From positions 1,488,001 to 1,552,000 of the forward strand of contig OZ241350.1 in NCBI GenBank assembly GCA_965200095.1: 64,000 nt of DNA, given 5' to 3'. This DNA comes from JANQOH01 sp965200095. Lineage in GTDB: Bacteria > Pseudomonadota > Alphaproteobacteria > UBA7887. Each line of letters starts with the position of its first letter. The stretch's first letter is position 1. Shown one piece after another: positions 1 to 7,017 of this stretch. The notes under the pieces were generated by a model. It saw only the letters and a program-made list of their open reading frames with translations, was not told the DNA's origin and did not search any database. The position numbers and the translations under genes were made by a program.

Positions 1-236
1 CCGGCGACGCCGCGCCTGCGCAGTTCCGCATCGGCGGACGCCCCGGCGAGCGCCCGCCACCCTTCCGCGCCGTCGGCGCCGGCGGCGAGCAGGGCGCGCA
101 CCCCGCGCATGGTGAAGAACAGGGTTGCCGGGCGGTCCACGGCCGCCGCCGCCGCCGCCGCCGCCAGCGCGTAATGCGCTTTCGCATAATCGCCGGAAAA
201 GACGATCAGCGAGAGTTTGCCGGGCGGTTCGGTCAC
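1..236 (-). CDS. DsrE/DsrF-like family protein, 5' part only
   Basis: The first 78 or so residues read MTEPPGKLSLIVFSGDYAKA (GTG start read as Met), then an Ala-rich helix, then ATLFFTMRGVRALL. This looks like the N-terminal half of a DsrE/F-type fold, a small alpha/beta family linked to sulfur transfer. The gene runs off the left edge of the window, so the C-terminal half and any active cysteine cannot be seen. The start is GTG at 234-236 and overlaps the stop of the upstream ThiF/MoeB gene by four bases (GTGA), so the two are probably co-translated. Pairing with an E1-like adenylyltransferase supports a role in sulfur chemistry, but the substrate is unknown. Confidence 0.6.
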   Translation of the reverse strand, partial: MTEPPGKLSLIVFSGDYAKAHYALAAAAAAAAVDRPATLFFTMRGVRALLAAGADGAEGWRALAGASADAELRRRGVA

Positions 237-1033
237 CGTCGGGCCGCGTGTTGCGACAGGTCGCGGATCGACGCGCGCGATCCGCACAGGCGACAGGCGG
301 GGTCCGGGCGGACTCGCAATTTGCGGAAGCGCCCCCCCAGCCCATCGTAGATGACGAGATGCCCCGACAGGCTGTCGCCGACGCCCAGCAGTTCCTTCAC
401 GACCTCCACCGCTTGCAGCGAGCCGAGCACCCCCGCCAAGGCGCCGAGCACCCCGCCTTGCGAACAGGAGGGCACGAGGCCGTCCGGCGGCGGGGCCGGG
501 AAAATGCAGCGATAGCACGGGTGCGGGCCGCCGAGATACGACTTGAAGGTGGCGAGCTGGCCCTCGAAGCGCAGGATCGCGGCGGAGACCAGAGTCCTCC
601 CGACGATGTGCGCGGCGTCGGCGACGAGGAACCGGGTGGCGAAATTGTCGCTGCCGTCGACCGCCAGGTCGTAATCGGCGAGCAGCGCGGCGGCGTTGGC
701 GGCGTCGAAGCGGACGCGGTGGGGAACCACTGTCGCATCGGGGTTGATGGCCGCCGCCGCGACGCGCGCGCTGTCGGCTTTCGGTTCGCCGAGGCGGTTC
801 TGGGCGTGGGCTATCTGCCGTTGCAGGTTCGACAGGTCCACCGCATCGTCGTCGACGACGCCGATGACGCCGACCCCCGCGGCCGCGAGATAGAGGATGG
901 CCGGGGAGCCGAGGCCGCCGGCGCCGATGACGAGGACTCGGGATGCGAGGAGTTTCGCCTGGCCGGCGCCGCCGACCTCGGGCAGCACGATATGGCGCGC
1001 GTAGCGCTCGACCTGTTCGTCGCTGAATTCCAT
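233..1033 (-). CDS. ThiF/MoeB/HesA-family adenylyltransferase
   Basis: This is a 266-residue E1-like enzyme that adenylates the C-terminal Gly-Gly of a small sulfur-carrier protein (ThiS or MoaD type). The N-terminus MEFSDEQVERYARHIVLPEVG is family-typical. The nucleotide-binding VLVIGAGGLGSP follows at about residues 30-41, then the DLSNLQRQ motif, then CYRCIFP and a C-terminal CRLCG that together form the zinc-binding Cys pairs. The open frame extends further upstream, but that part lies across the RNase P RNA gene, so I start at the ATG at 1031-1033. It overlaps the downstream DsrE-like gene by four bases. Whether the partner is ThiS, MoaD or another carrier cannot be told here. Confidence 0.88.
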   Translation of the reverse strand: MEFSDEQVERYARHIVLPEVGGAGQAKLLASRVLVIGAGGLGSPAILYLAAAGVGVIGVVDDDAVDLSNLQRQIAHAQNRLGEPKADSARVAAAAINPDATVVPHRVRFDAANAAALLADYDLAVDGSDNFATRFLVADAAHIVGRTLVSAAILRFEGQLATFKSYLGGPHPCYRCIFPAPPPDGLVPSCSQGGVLGALAGVLGSLQAVEVVKELLGVGDSLSGHLVIYDGLGGRFRKLRVRPDPACRLCGSRASIRDLSQHAARR

Positions 1034-1077
1034 GCGCCGACCATAGCGGCGCGGCGCGCCTTCGGACAGGAGAAAGC

Positions 1078-1477
1078 GGCCAGACGGTCTGTAAGCCGGG
1101 TTCTGTACCCCCGCGAGGGGGCGACGGCCATTCCTCTGGGACGTCCGTCCCGGACGCCTCGTGCGACCTACCCGGACGACGACCGCGGAGGCGCGGTCCG
1201 GCCGCTTGCGAGCGGCGCTTGCCGTCCCTATCCGGTCTTGCTCCCGGCGAGGTTTGCCGTGCCGGCGTCGTTGCCGCCGCCGCGGTGCGCTCTTGCCGCA
1301 CCCTTTCACCCTTGCCCGCGGGTTTCCCCGGGGATACGGCCCCGGGGCGCGCGGGCGGTTTGCTTTCTGTGGCACTGTCTCCGGGGTCGCCCCCGCCGGG
1401 CGTTACCCGGCGCCGTGCCTCCGTGGAGCCCGGACTTTCCTCTCCGCCGAAGCGAAGCGACCGCCCGACCGTCTGGC
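1078..1477 (-). ncRNA. rnpB: RNase P RNA (bacterial type A)
   Basis: The minus strand holds the hallmark segments of RNase P RNA. Near the 5' end is GAGGAAAGTCCGGGCTCC, and near the 3' end is ACAGAACCCGGCTTAC. The outermost helix P1 is visible: AGACGGTC near 1470 pairs with GACCGTCT near 1081. The RNA cleaves the 5' leader from pre-tRNAs. Length is about 400 nt, as expected for Alphaproteobacteria. The ends are set from P1 and are good to a few bases. Long reading frames crossing this stretch are GC artefacts. Confidence 0.93.
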
Positions 1478-1638
1478 GCATTGCGCCTCTACCCGAAACC
1501 GCGCCGCCGGTCAATATGGCGGCCGCGGCGCCCGCGGTGGTGCTCCCCGGGAGCAATCCCGCGTTTTTACGACCCTCCCGAACCCACCGGCGGATCATGA
1601 TAATGCGCGATGAAATTGCGAAAACCCGCTCTCTCTCT

Positions 1639-2297
1639 GTCATTCCCGCGAAAAAGTGTGTGAAGAAATCGAGCGCCTCTCACTATGGTGGCTGGACAAC
1701 TCAAGAATCGCCGTAGTGAAAGACGGTAACTCCCGAATAATACCTCGTCATTCCCGCGAAAGCGGGAATCTGGAGGCGGCCATCCGCTATATCGGCCCGT
1801 TTTTATTACGGAGCCGCCACAACAGATTCCCGCTTTCGAGCGTGTGAAGAAATCGGGAAACGCTACTACTCTTCGTCATTCCCGCGAAAGCGGGAATCTA
1901 TTACGGCGTTTCCGTAAGAAAAACCGGGCCGATATTGCGGGCGGCCGTCTCCGGATTCCCGCTTTCGCGGGAATGACGAAGTATTATTCGATGGGTATTG
2001 TCTTTACAATGCCGACACCTCGGCGATTCGTCCGTCACGATGACAGTCGCCGATTTCTTCACACGCCCTTTCGCGGGAATGACGATGTATTATCGAATGA
2101 TTGCTTTCTTCCACTTCGCCATTTCTTCGCACGATCTTTCGCGGAACGAATATGCGCGAACGACGACAATCCGGCCCGAATCGAAGCGCCCGTCATCCCG
2201 TCGACGCCTCGCAACGCCGCCGGAAGTCCGGCCGGGCAGGCGGCCTCCGATCCGTAAGCGATTCCCAAAACATTCGGTCCTTATGCATAGACCTCAT
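1639..2297. repeat. Mosaic cluster of palindromic repeats (BIME-like), copy 1
   Basis: This gene-free stretch is built from a palindromic core, CATTCCCGCGAAAGCGGGAAT. Full cores in either orientation lie near 1750, 1876 and 1955, and degraded ones near 1639, 1825, 2055 and 2130. The cores are joined by recurring spacers. One spacer holds the GGCGTTTCCGTAAGAAAAACC motif, another runs GTGTGAAGAAATCG to GTATTGTCTTTACAATGCCG. The segment 2134-2297 is also present, inverted and about as long, at 12880-13030, and both end in TTATGCANAGNNCTC. The DNA is visibly less GC-rich than its neighbours. The 160 bases between rnpB and this cluster hold nothing I can recognise except presumably the rnpB promoter. 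Confidence 0.85.
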
Positions 2298-2298
2298 A

Positions 2299-2440
2299 AT
2301 GAGAATCGCCGGCGCGCCTGCGGGCGGGGCGTGGGAATGCGCTATCGTCGACGTGTTCGCGGGGCAGCCGTTCGCCCGGAACCTCCTCGCAGTGACGCGG
2401 GGCTCTGCCGGCGCGCCTTCCTTGCGCGATAATGCGAGGC
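2299..2440 (+). pseudogene. Eroded 5' fragment of a phzF-like gene
   Basis: From 2320 on, the sequence aligns without gaps for about 90 bases to the 5' end of the intact phzF at 4496, at roughly four in five identical bases by eye. The translation WECAIVDVFAGQPFARNLLAV parallels LECAIVDVFAERAFAGNRLAV. Similarity fades around 2410, and the fragment stops where the vsr gene ends. The ATG at 2299 lies within a half-copy of the MITE terminal repeat (AATGAGAATCGCC). I read this as the remnant of a second phzF paralogue broken by the arrival of the dcm-vsr cassette. It is unlikely to be functional. Confidence 0.75.
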
Positions 2441-2448
2441 CTCTCCGG

Positions 2449-2871
2449 CTAGCGGTCGGGGCGCGCGGCGCCCGCTTCGCCGAGGAAGGCGACCAGACGC
2501 TGCGCGAGAGCGGCCTTGTCGATCAGCTCGCATTCCCACAGCGTGAGGCCTTTCCAGCCCATTCCGGTCAATTCCTCGATCTGGCGCGAATGACGTTCGA
2601 CATTGCGGCCGATTTTCCTTACCCAATACTCGGTGCTGGTTTTGGGCACGCGGTTCCCCCTTTTGCACGAATGCCCGTGCCAGAAACAGCCATGGATGAA
2701 AATGACCTTTCGGCGGGGACCGAACACGATATCCGGTTTGCCCGGCAGGCCCTCCCCGTGCAACCTGTAACGGTAACCCATGCGGTGCAAAAGTCGCCGG
2801 ACCGTCATTTCCGGCCTCGTGTCGCGGCTCTTGACCGCGCGCATCGTCCGGCTCCGTCGTTCGGACGGCAT
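2449..2871 (-). CDS. vsr: Very short patch repair endonuclease (Vsr)
   Basis: This 140-residue protein is the nicking endonuclease that starts repair of T:G mismatches left by deamination of 5-methylcytosine. RRSRTMRAVKSRDTRPE at residues 5-21 is the family N-terminal motif. GKPDIVF carries the catalytic aspartate (D47), and FIHGCFWHGHSC (58-69) supplies the histidines and zinc-binding cysteines. The frame is open further upstream, but the ATG at 2869-2871 gives normal family length and overlaps the stop of the preceding 47-codon ORF (TGATG), so I chose it. An in-frame ATG at 2917-2919 with a GGAG ahead is the alternative. It lies downstream of dcm, the usual partner that creates its substrate. 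Confidence 0.93.
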   Translation of the reverse strand: MPSERRSRTMRAVKSRDTRPEMTVRRLLHRMGYRYRLHGEGLPGKPDIVFGPRRKVIFIHGCFWHGHSCKRGNRVPKTSTEYWVRKIGRNVERHSRQIEELTGMGWKGLTLWECELIDKAALAQRLVAFLGEAGAARPDR

Positions 2872-3014
2872 CAATCGACGAATTGCAATTGCTGTAGAGT
2901 TCGGACCCGTCGAGGCCATGATCTCCGGGCGCGCGCTTCGGACTTCGGAATTTCGGCGAACGCCTCGATCCTGTCGCGAAACTCCCGATCCCGCTCGCAT
3001 GGGATGACGTTCAT
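2871..3014 (-). CDS. 47-aa ORF coupled between dcm and vsr
   Basis: This short frame begins MNVIPCERDREFRDRIEAFA and continues EIPKSEARARRSWPRRVRTL to an end in QQLQFVD. Its ATG overlaps the dcm stop (ATGA at 3011-3014), and its stop overlaps the vsr ATG (TGATG at 2869-2873). Such double coupling is unlikely by chance and suggests translation as part of the dcm-orf-vsr operon. The N-terminal 20 residues look like a charged amphipathic helix. The C-terminal half is Arg-rich and may be a shifted or degenerate continuation. I do not recognise a characterised family. It could act as a helper to Dcm or Vsr, or merely as a translational bridge. Confidence 0.6.
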   Translation of the reverse strand: MNVIPCERDREFRDRIEAFAEIPKSEARARRSWPRRVRTLQQLQFVD

Positions 3015-4156
3015 AAAATTCTCCGCGCAGCGGCGGACCGCGCCAGCATCGGCTCGATCAGCGAATCTGCGAGGAAGCGCACCACGGGCACGACAACCCC
3101 GTCGCCGGTCAAACGATAAGCTCTGTTATATTCATCCGGCAATATGTAATCGTCCGGCAATCCCATCAGCCGCGCGGTTTCGCGACTGGAGATCAGGCGT
3201 GATCGCACATCGCCGTCTTCGACGATAAGGACGAGTTGACGGCTGGAGCCGCCCGCCGGGGTCCGCAGGCATCCCGCGACATCGTCGAAGCGCACTTCGG
3301 CGCGTTGAATCTTGCGACCGGCGCCGTCCCGCCGCGTTCGCTTGTAGACCGTACCGACTGTGCGCCGTTTCCCTCGTTTCGCCGCCCGGACCTTGTCCGA
3401 ATTCAGATCGCTCATCATGGACAGAAGTTTCTGAGTCTCGGCCGGCGTGTGCCACGGCGCGTCCGGCGGGTCGTCCTCGACAAGGTCGGAAAACCCGATA
3501 TTGCGCGGCGGCGGCGCGGCGAGACGCCACCAAATCCAGCGCTCCCTCGAAGCGGCGGACAGTTTGTCGAAAGAAATCCTGAGCGGCGCCGGATGGAACG
3601 CGCCCCCCGGTCCCGCACGGACAAGCGTTTCGGGAACGTCCATGTCTTCCCTGACGGCGACGATCAGCAGTCGGGGCCGCGACTGCGGGACGAAAAGAAC
3701 GGCGTCGACAACCAGAGCGCCGAACCGGTAGCCGCCGTCCCGCAAGGCCCCGCAGATCGCGCTGAAGTCCGCGCCCCCGCGGGAACTCAAGGCTCCGCAG
3801 ACGTTTTCCAGGACGACCGCGCCGGGCGCGCGTCCCTCGTCGGCAAGCGCCGTCATCAGACGCCAGAAAGGCCAGAACGTGCCGGAACGCTCGCCTTGCA
3901 GCCCCGCGCCATTGCCGGCCAGGGACAAATCCTGACACGGGAACGACGCCCAGACGAGATCGGCGCGCCCGGTCAGATCGTCCGTGGCGATGTTGCGCAC
4001 ATCGTCGCAAAGAAGGCGGTCGTCGCCCCAGTTGCGGCTGTAGGTCTCGGCCTTTTTCCGGTCGAAGTCGTTGGCGAACAGGCAGCGCCACCGGCGCCCC
4101 AATCCGGCGCGCGCCATTCCGGCGCCGGCAAAGAATTCATAAAAGCTTCCGGCCAT
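3011..4156 (-). CDS. DNA (cytosine-5)-methyltransferase
   Basis: This 381-residue enzyme transfers methyl from AdoMet to C5 of cytosine. Motif I is YEFFAGAGMARAGLG (6-20), and motif IV SFPCQDLSLAG carries the nucleophile C74. Motif VI is VVLENVCGAL, motif VIII QSRPRLLIVA, and the C-terminal motif X region is YRLTGDGVVVPVVRFLAD. The target-recognition region lies between VIII and X, and its specificity cannot be read by eye. I start at the ATG at 4154-4156 because the family fold begins there; no clear ribosome-binding site precedes it. It heads a dcm-orf-vsr operon. No restriction endonuclease other than Vsr is adjacent, so this is an orphan methyltransferase with its repair partner, or a remnant of a full system. 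Confidence 0.92.
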   Translation of the reverse strand: MAGSFYEFFAGAGMARAGLGRRWRCLFANDFDRKKAETYSRNWGDDRLLCDDVRNIATDDLTGRADLVWASFPCQDLSLAGNGAGLQGERSGTFWPFWRLMTALADEGRAPGAVVLENVCGALSSRGGADFSAICGALRDGGYRFGALVVDAVLFVPQSRPRLLIVAVREDMDVPETLVRAGPGGAFHPAPLRISFDKLSAASRERWIWWRLAAPPPRNIGFSDLVEDDPPDAPWHTPAETQKLLSMMSDLNSDKVRAAKRGKRRTVGTVYKRTRRDGAGRKIQRAEVRFDDVAGCLRTPAGGSSRQLVLIVEDGDVRSRLISSRETARLMGLPDDYILPDEYNRAYRLTGDGVVVPVVRFLADSLIEPMLARSAAARRIL

Positions 4157-4495
4157 GCGAGGCGTGGATATTTCGGCACGCCGGTCGGCATAAGGGGAGA
4201 ACGGCAATTCGCGCTGCCCAATGTCGCTTCCCGGACGCCTTGCAAAAGCCCGGCGACCGGGCGCTCTTCCGAGGATCCCGTGCAGCATTGCAAATCATCG
4301 AAGATTCATGATGTATAGTTGCGCGAGGATACGCGACGCGGCGATCCTGTCAACGCCGGATCGCCCGGTTTCCCCGGTTGCAGAGCGTATTTCGCCGGCG
4401 CCGCCCGTCGCTCTCGCAGGGACCGCTAATTGCGCGGCGATTGCGCGGCGGCGGGGGGTTGCTATCGTCCTGCGGAGGGTAACGGGAGGAGGACC
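4157..4495. other. Intergenic region between dcm and phzF
   Basis: No supported gene lies in these 339 bases. The minus strand has TATACATCATGAATC around 4302-4318, which could be a -10 region for dcm but lacks a convincing -35. The plus strand ends with a strong ribosome-binding site, GGGAGGAGG, just before phzF. This segment marks the right edge of the methylation cassette. I found no direct repeat joining it to the left edge other than the phzF-like remnant. Confidence 0.4.
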
Positions 4496-5353
4496 ATGGG
4501 CGGGACGCTGGAGTGCGCCATCGTCGACGTGTTCGCGGAGCGGGCGTTCGCCGGCAACCGCCTCGCCGTGGTGCGAGGCGCCGCCGGCCTCGATGCGGCG
4601 GCGATGCAGGAGATCGCGCGGGGGCTGGACTATTCCGAGACCGTGTTCGTGACTCGCGAGGGCGACGGCGCGGCGCGGATGCGGATATTCACCCCGACGG
4701 CGGAGCTCCCCTTCGCCGGACACCCCGTCCTCGGCGCGGCGTGGACGCTGGCGCGGGGCGCGGACGCCTTCGCGCTCGACCTGCCGGCGGGGCGCGTCGG
4801 CGTCACCTTCGACGCGCACGGGATCGCGTGGATGACCCCGCCGCCGGCCGCGCTCGGCGAGGCCGTCGAGCCGGCGACGGCCGCGGCGCTGTTCGGCCTC
4901 GGCCTTGCCGATCTCGACCCTGCGCTGCCCTGCCGCCGCGCCGTCCTCGGCCCGCGCTTCGTCCTCGTCGGCCTGAAGGGGCTGGACGCGCTGCGCCGGG
5001 CGGCGGTCGACCCCGCCGTCTACGCCGGACTCGCGGCGGGCGGATTCCTGGGCGTCTTCGCCTGCGCGGCGGAGGGCTACAGCGCCGACGCCGACTTTTC
5101 CGCGCGCATGTTCTTCGACGCCGGCGGCATCCGCGAGGACCCGGCGACGGGCAGCGCCAACGCCGCCTTCGCGGCCTGTCTGCGGACGCTCGGACGGCGC
5201 GCGCCGGCGACGGTCGAACAGGGGTTCGAGATCCGACGACCGTCGAGACTCTATCTTGAACCGGGCGAGCCGGTGCGGGTCGGCGGGCGGGTGCGGCCCG
5301 TGTTCGACGGGACGCTGACGATCGAAGGCGTGGGGAGCGCCGCCGGCGCATAG
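4496..5353 (+). CDS. PhzF-family isomerase/epimerase
   Basis: This 285-residue protein belongs to the PhzF family, whose fold is like diaminopimelate epimerase and which is named for the phenazine-biosynthesis isomerase. The catalytic glutamate motif YSETVFV (E48) is present, as are FTPTAELPFAGHPVLG (65-80) and the C-terminal REDPATGSANAA loop. The start is the ATG at 4496-4498 with GGGAGGAGG upstream. No phenazine genes are nearby, and most family members in such contexts have unknown substrates, so no specific reaction is assigned. A partial, diverged duplicate of its first 90 bases lies at 2320-2410 on the far side of the dcm-vsr cassette. Confidence 0.9.
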   Translation: MGGTLECAIVDVFAERAFAGNRLAVVRGAAGLDAAAMQEIARGLDYSETVFVTREGDGAARMRIFTPTAELPFAGHPVLGAAWTLARGADAFALDLPAGRVGVTFDAHGIAWMTPPPAALGEAVEPATAAALFGLGLADLDPALPCRRAVLGPRFVLVGLKGLDALRRAAVDPAVYAGLAAGGFLGVFACAAEGYSADADFSARMFFDAGGIREDPATGSANAAFAACLRTLGRRAPATVEQGFEIRRPSRLYLEPGEPVRVGGRVRPVFDGTLTIEGVGSAAGA

Positions 5354-5411
5354 CGCCTGGTCTTTCGCGGGCGGACGGATTATGGTCGCGGCGACAGCAG
5401 GGGGAGGGGCG

Positions 5412-5849
5412 ATGGGCCGGTTGCGGCGCGCGGCGGCGGCGGTTCTCATGGCCGGCTTCGGCGCCGGCGCGGCGGCGGACGAGGCGGCCGAAGGTCGGCC
5501 CCATTACGTAGAGGTCTGTATGAAATGCCACGGCCTGCTCAAGGCCGACCCCGACAGCTGGACCCCGCGCAATCTCGCATCGCCGGCCGTCGTCATGCCG
5601 CTGGGTCCGTCGCTCGCCGATGTCTTCGGGCGCCCCGCCGGGATCGTGGAGACCTACGGCTATTCCCGCTCCTTCCGCGAGGCGCTGGAAAACCCCTGGG
5701 TGTGGGACGGCGATGCGCTCGACGCCTGGATCGCCGACTCGCAGGCGTTCGTTTCCGGCACGACCATGTATGTAACGGTTCCCGACGAGGCGGTGCGGGC
5801 GCAGATCGTCGCCTATCTCGCGCATTTCGCCCCGTGGGCGCCCGAGTGA
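5412..5849 (+). CDS. Periplasmic c-type cytochrome
   Basis: This 145-residue protein has a signal peptide (MGRLRRAAAAVLMAGFGAG, probable cleavage after AAA near residue 22) and one haem-binding site, CMKCH at 36-40. The region SGTTMYV may supply the distal methionine ligand. It resembles class I cytochrome c of the c2 or c550 type, carrying electrons in the periplasm; the donor and acceptor are not evident. I chose the ATG at 5412 because GGGGAGGGGC lies just upstream and the signal peptide starts there, rather than the ATG ten codons earlier. It sits between phzF and a RidA-family gene on the same strand. Confidence 0.85.
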   Translation: MGRLRRAAAAVLMAGFGAGAAADEAAEGRPHYVEVCMKCHGLLKADPDSWTPRNLASPAVVMPLGPSLADVFGRPAGIVETYGYSRSFREALENPWVWDGDALDAWIADSQAFVSGTTMYVTVPDEAVRAQIVAYLAHFAPWAPE

Positions 5850-5875
5850 CGCCGCGCGGCGGCGGGGAGAGCGGA

Positions 5876-6268
5876 ATGGCCATCGAGCGTTTCATGGTGC
5901 CCGGCCAGCCGGCGCCGGTCAGTCACTACTGTCACGCGACGCGCGCGGGAGACCGCCTGTGGGTGTCCGGCACGGTGGGCATGGCGGAAGACGGGTCGAT
6001 CCCCGGCGATACGGTGGAGCAGTTCCGCATCGCCCTGGACAATCTCGGCGCCGTGTTGCGCGCCGCCGGGGGCGCGCCGCGCGACATCGCGAAGGTCACC
6101 GTGTTCCTGACGGACATCGCCGACCGGGCGCGGATCAACCCGCTGCGGCAAGCTTGGTTCGGCGAGCACCGTCCGGCCTCCACGCTGGTCGAAGTCAGCG
6201 CGCTGGTGCTGCCGGAACTGACGGTCGAGATCGAGGCGGAAGCGGTCATCGGCGCAGGCGAACCGTGA
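5876..6268 (+). CDS. RidA family (YjgF/YER057c/UK114) protein
   Basis: This 130-residue protein has the RidA fold signature LWVSGTVGMAEDGSIPGD, the QFRIALDNLGAVLRAAG helix, KVTVFLTDIADRARIN, and the C-terminal P-AST-VEV-ALVLPELTVEIEAEA. Family members hydrolyse reactive enamine/imine intermediates to 2-oxo acids. The arginine that binds the carboxylate in true RidA (usually in an R-[ST]-x-V-x-V context) is replaced here by ASTLVEV, so this may belong to a sister Rid subfamily. The start is the ATG at 5876, and its stop overlaps the GTG start of the next gene. Confidence 0.85.
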   Translation: MAIERFMVPGQPAPVSHYCHATRAGDRLWVSGTVGMAEDGSIPGDTVEQFRIALDNLGAVLRAAGGAPRDIAKVTVFLTDIADRARINPLRQAWFGEHRPASTLVEVSALVLPELTVEIEAEAVIGAGEP

Positions 6269-7014
6269 GACGGACCCGGACAGCGCTCTTCCTTTTCGTC
6301 GCCGGCGCGCTGGCCGGCGGCGGCCCCGGCGCCTCGGCGCAAACTCTGGAAGAGGCGCGGGGCGCTTACGCCGAGGGGCGCTTTCTCGACGCCGCGACGC
6401 TCGGCGAGGCGCTGGGCGACGCGCCCGGACTGGCGCTCGCCGCCGACGCGCTGGCCATTCACGGCTTCCACCGCGTAGCCGACGAGGACGACAGGGCTCC
6501 CGTCTTCGAGCGCGCGATGGCGGACGCCGGGCGCGCCGTGCAACTCGACCCTTCGAGCGCCGAGGCGCATATGCAGCTGGCTCATGCGATGGGCCGCTAC
6601 GCGCAGACCCTGCACCCGATGACGGCCTTCGCCGAGGGTTTCGCCGAGCGCATCCGCGACACGCTGGAGACGGCGCTTGCGCTCGACGGGAGCCATGCGC
6701 GCGCGCATCTCGCCCTGGCCGGGTGGAACGCCGGGGTGGTCGACGGCGCAGGGAGTTTCATGGCCCGCACCCTCTACGGCGCCACCGCGGCGGCAGCGCT
6801 GGAGCATTATGAGAAAGCCCTGGAACTGGCGCCCGACTCGATAGTCGTGGGTTTCGACTACGCCGAGAACCTGCTCATGCTCGACGAAGAGGCGTATGCG
6901 GACCGGGCGCGGGCGTTGCTGGCGCGCGCCGTCGCCCTCCCGCCGGCGGACGCCTATGGGGAGATCGTCCGCGCCCGCGCCCGCGAGCTCCTGACGGCGC
7001 TGGACGGAGAATAA
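6265..7014 (+). CDS. Exported tetratricopeptide-repeat protein
   Basis: This 249-residue protein begins with a GTG at 6265 that overlaps the upstream stop (GTGA). A signal peptide, MRRTRTALFLFVAGALAGGG, ends near GASAQ at residue 26. TPR-like helix pairs follow, for example the AMADAGRAVQLDPSSAEAHM and HYEKALELAPDSIVVGFDY units. TPR proteins act as scaffolds, so this one probably supports a periplasmic assembly, with no partner identified. Its end abuts the 3' end of the convergent tonB-like gene with only three bases between. Confidence 0.75.
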   Translation: MRRTRTALFLFVAGALAGGGPGASAQTLEEARGAYAEGRFLDAATLGEALGDAPGLALAADALAIHGFHRVADEDDRAPVFERAMADAGRAVQLDPSSAEAHMQLAHAMGRYAQTLHPMTAFAEGFAERIRDTLETALALDGSHARAHLALAGWNAGVVDGAGSFMARTLYGATAAAALEHYEKALELAPDSIVVGFDYAENLLMLDEEAYADRARALLARAVALPPADAYGEIVRARARELLTALDGE

Positions 7015-7017
7015 CCG

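Noticed and set aside
1639..2297. CRISPR-like array of short palindromic repeats
   Set aside because: The repeats face both ways, spacing is irregular, and the spacers themselves recur in a second cluster. No cas genes are present.
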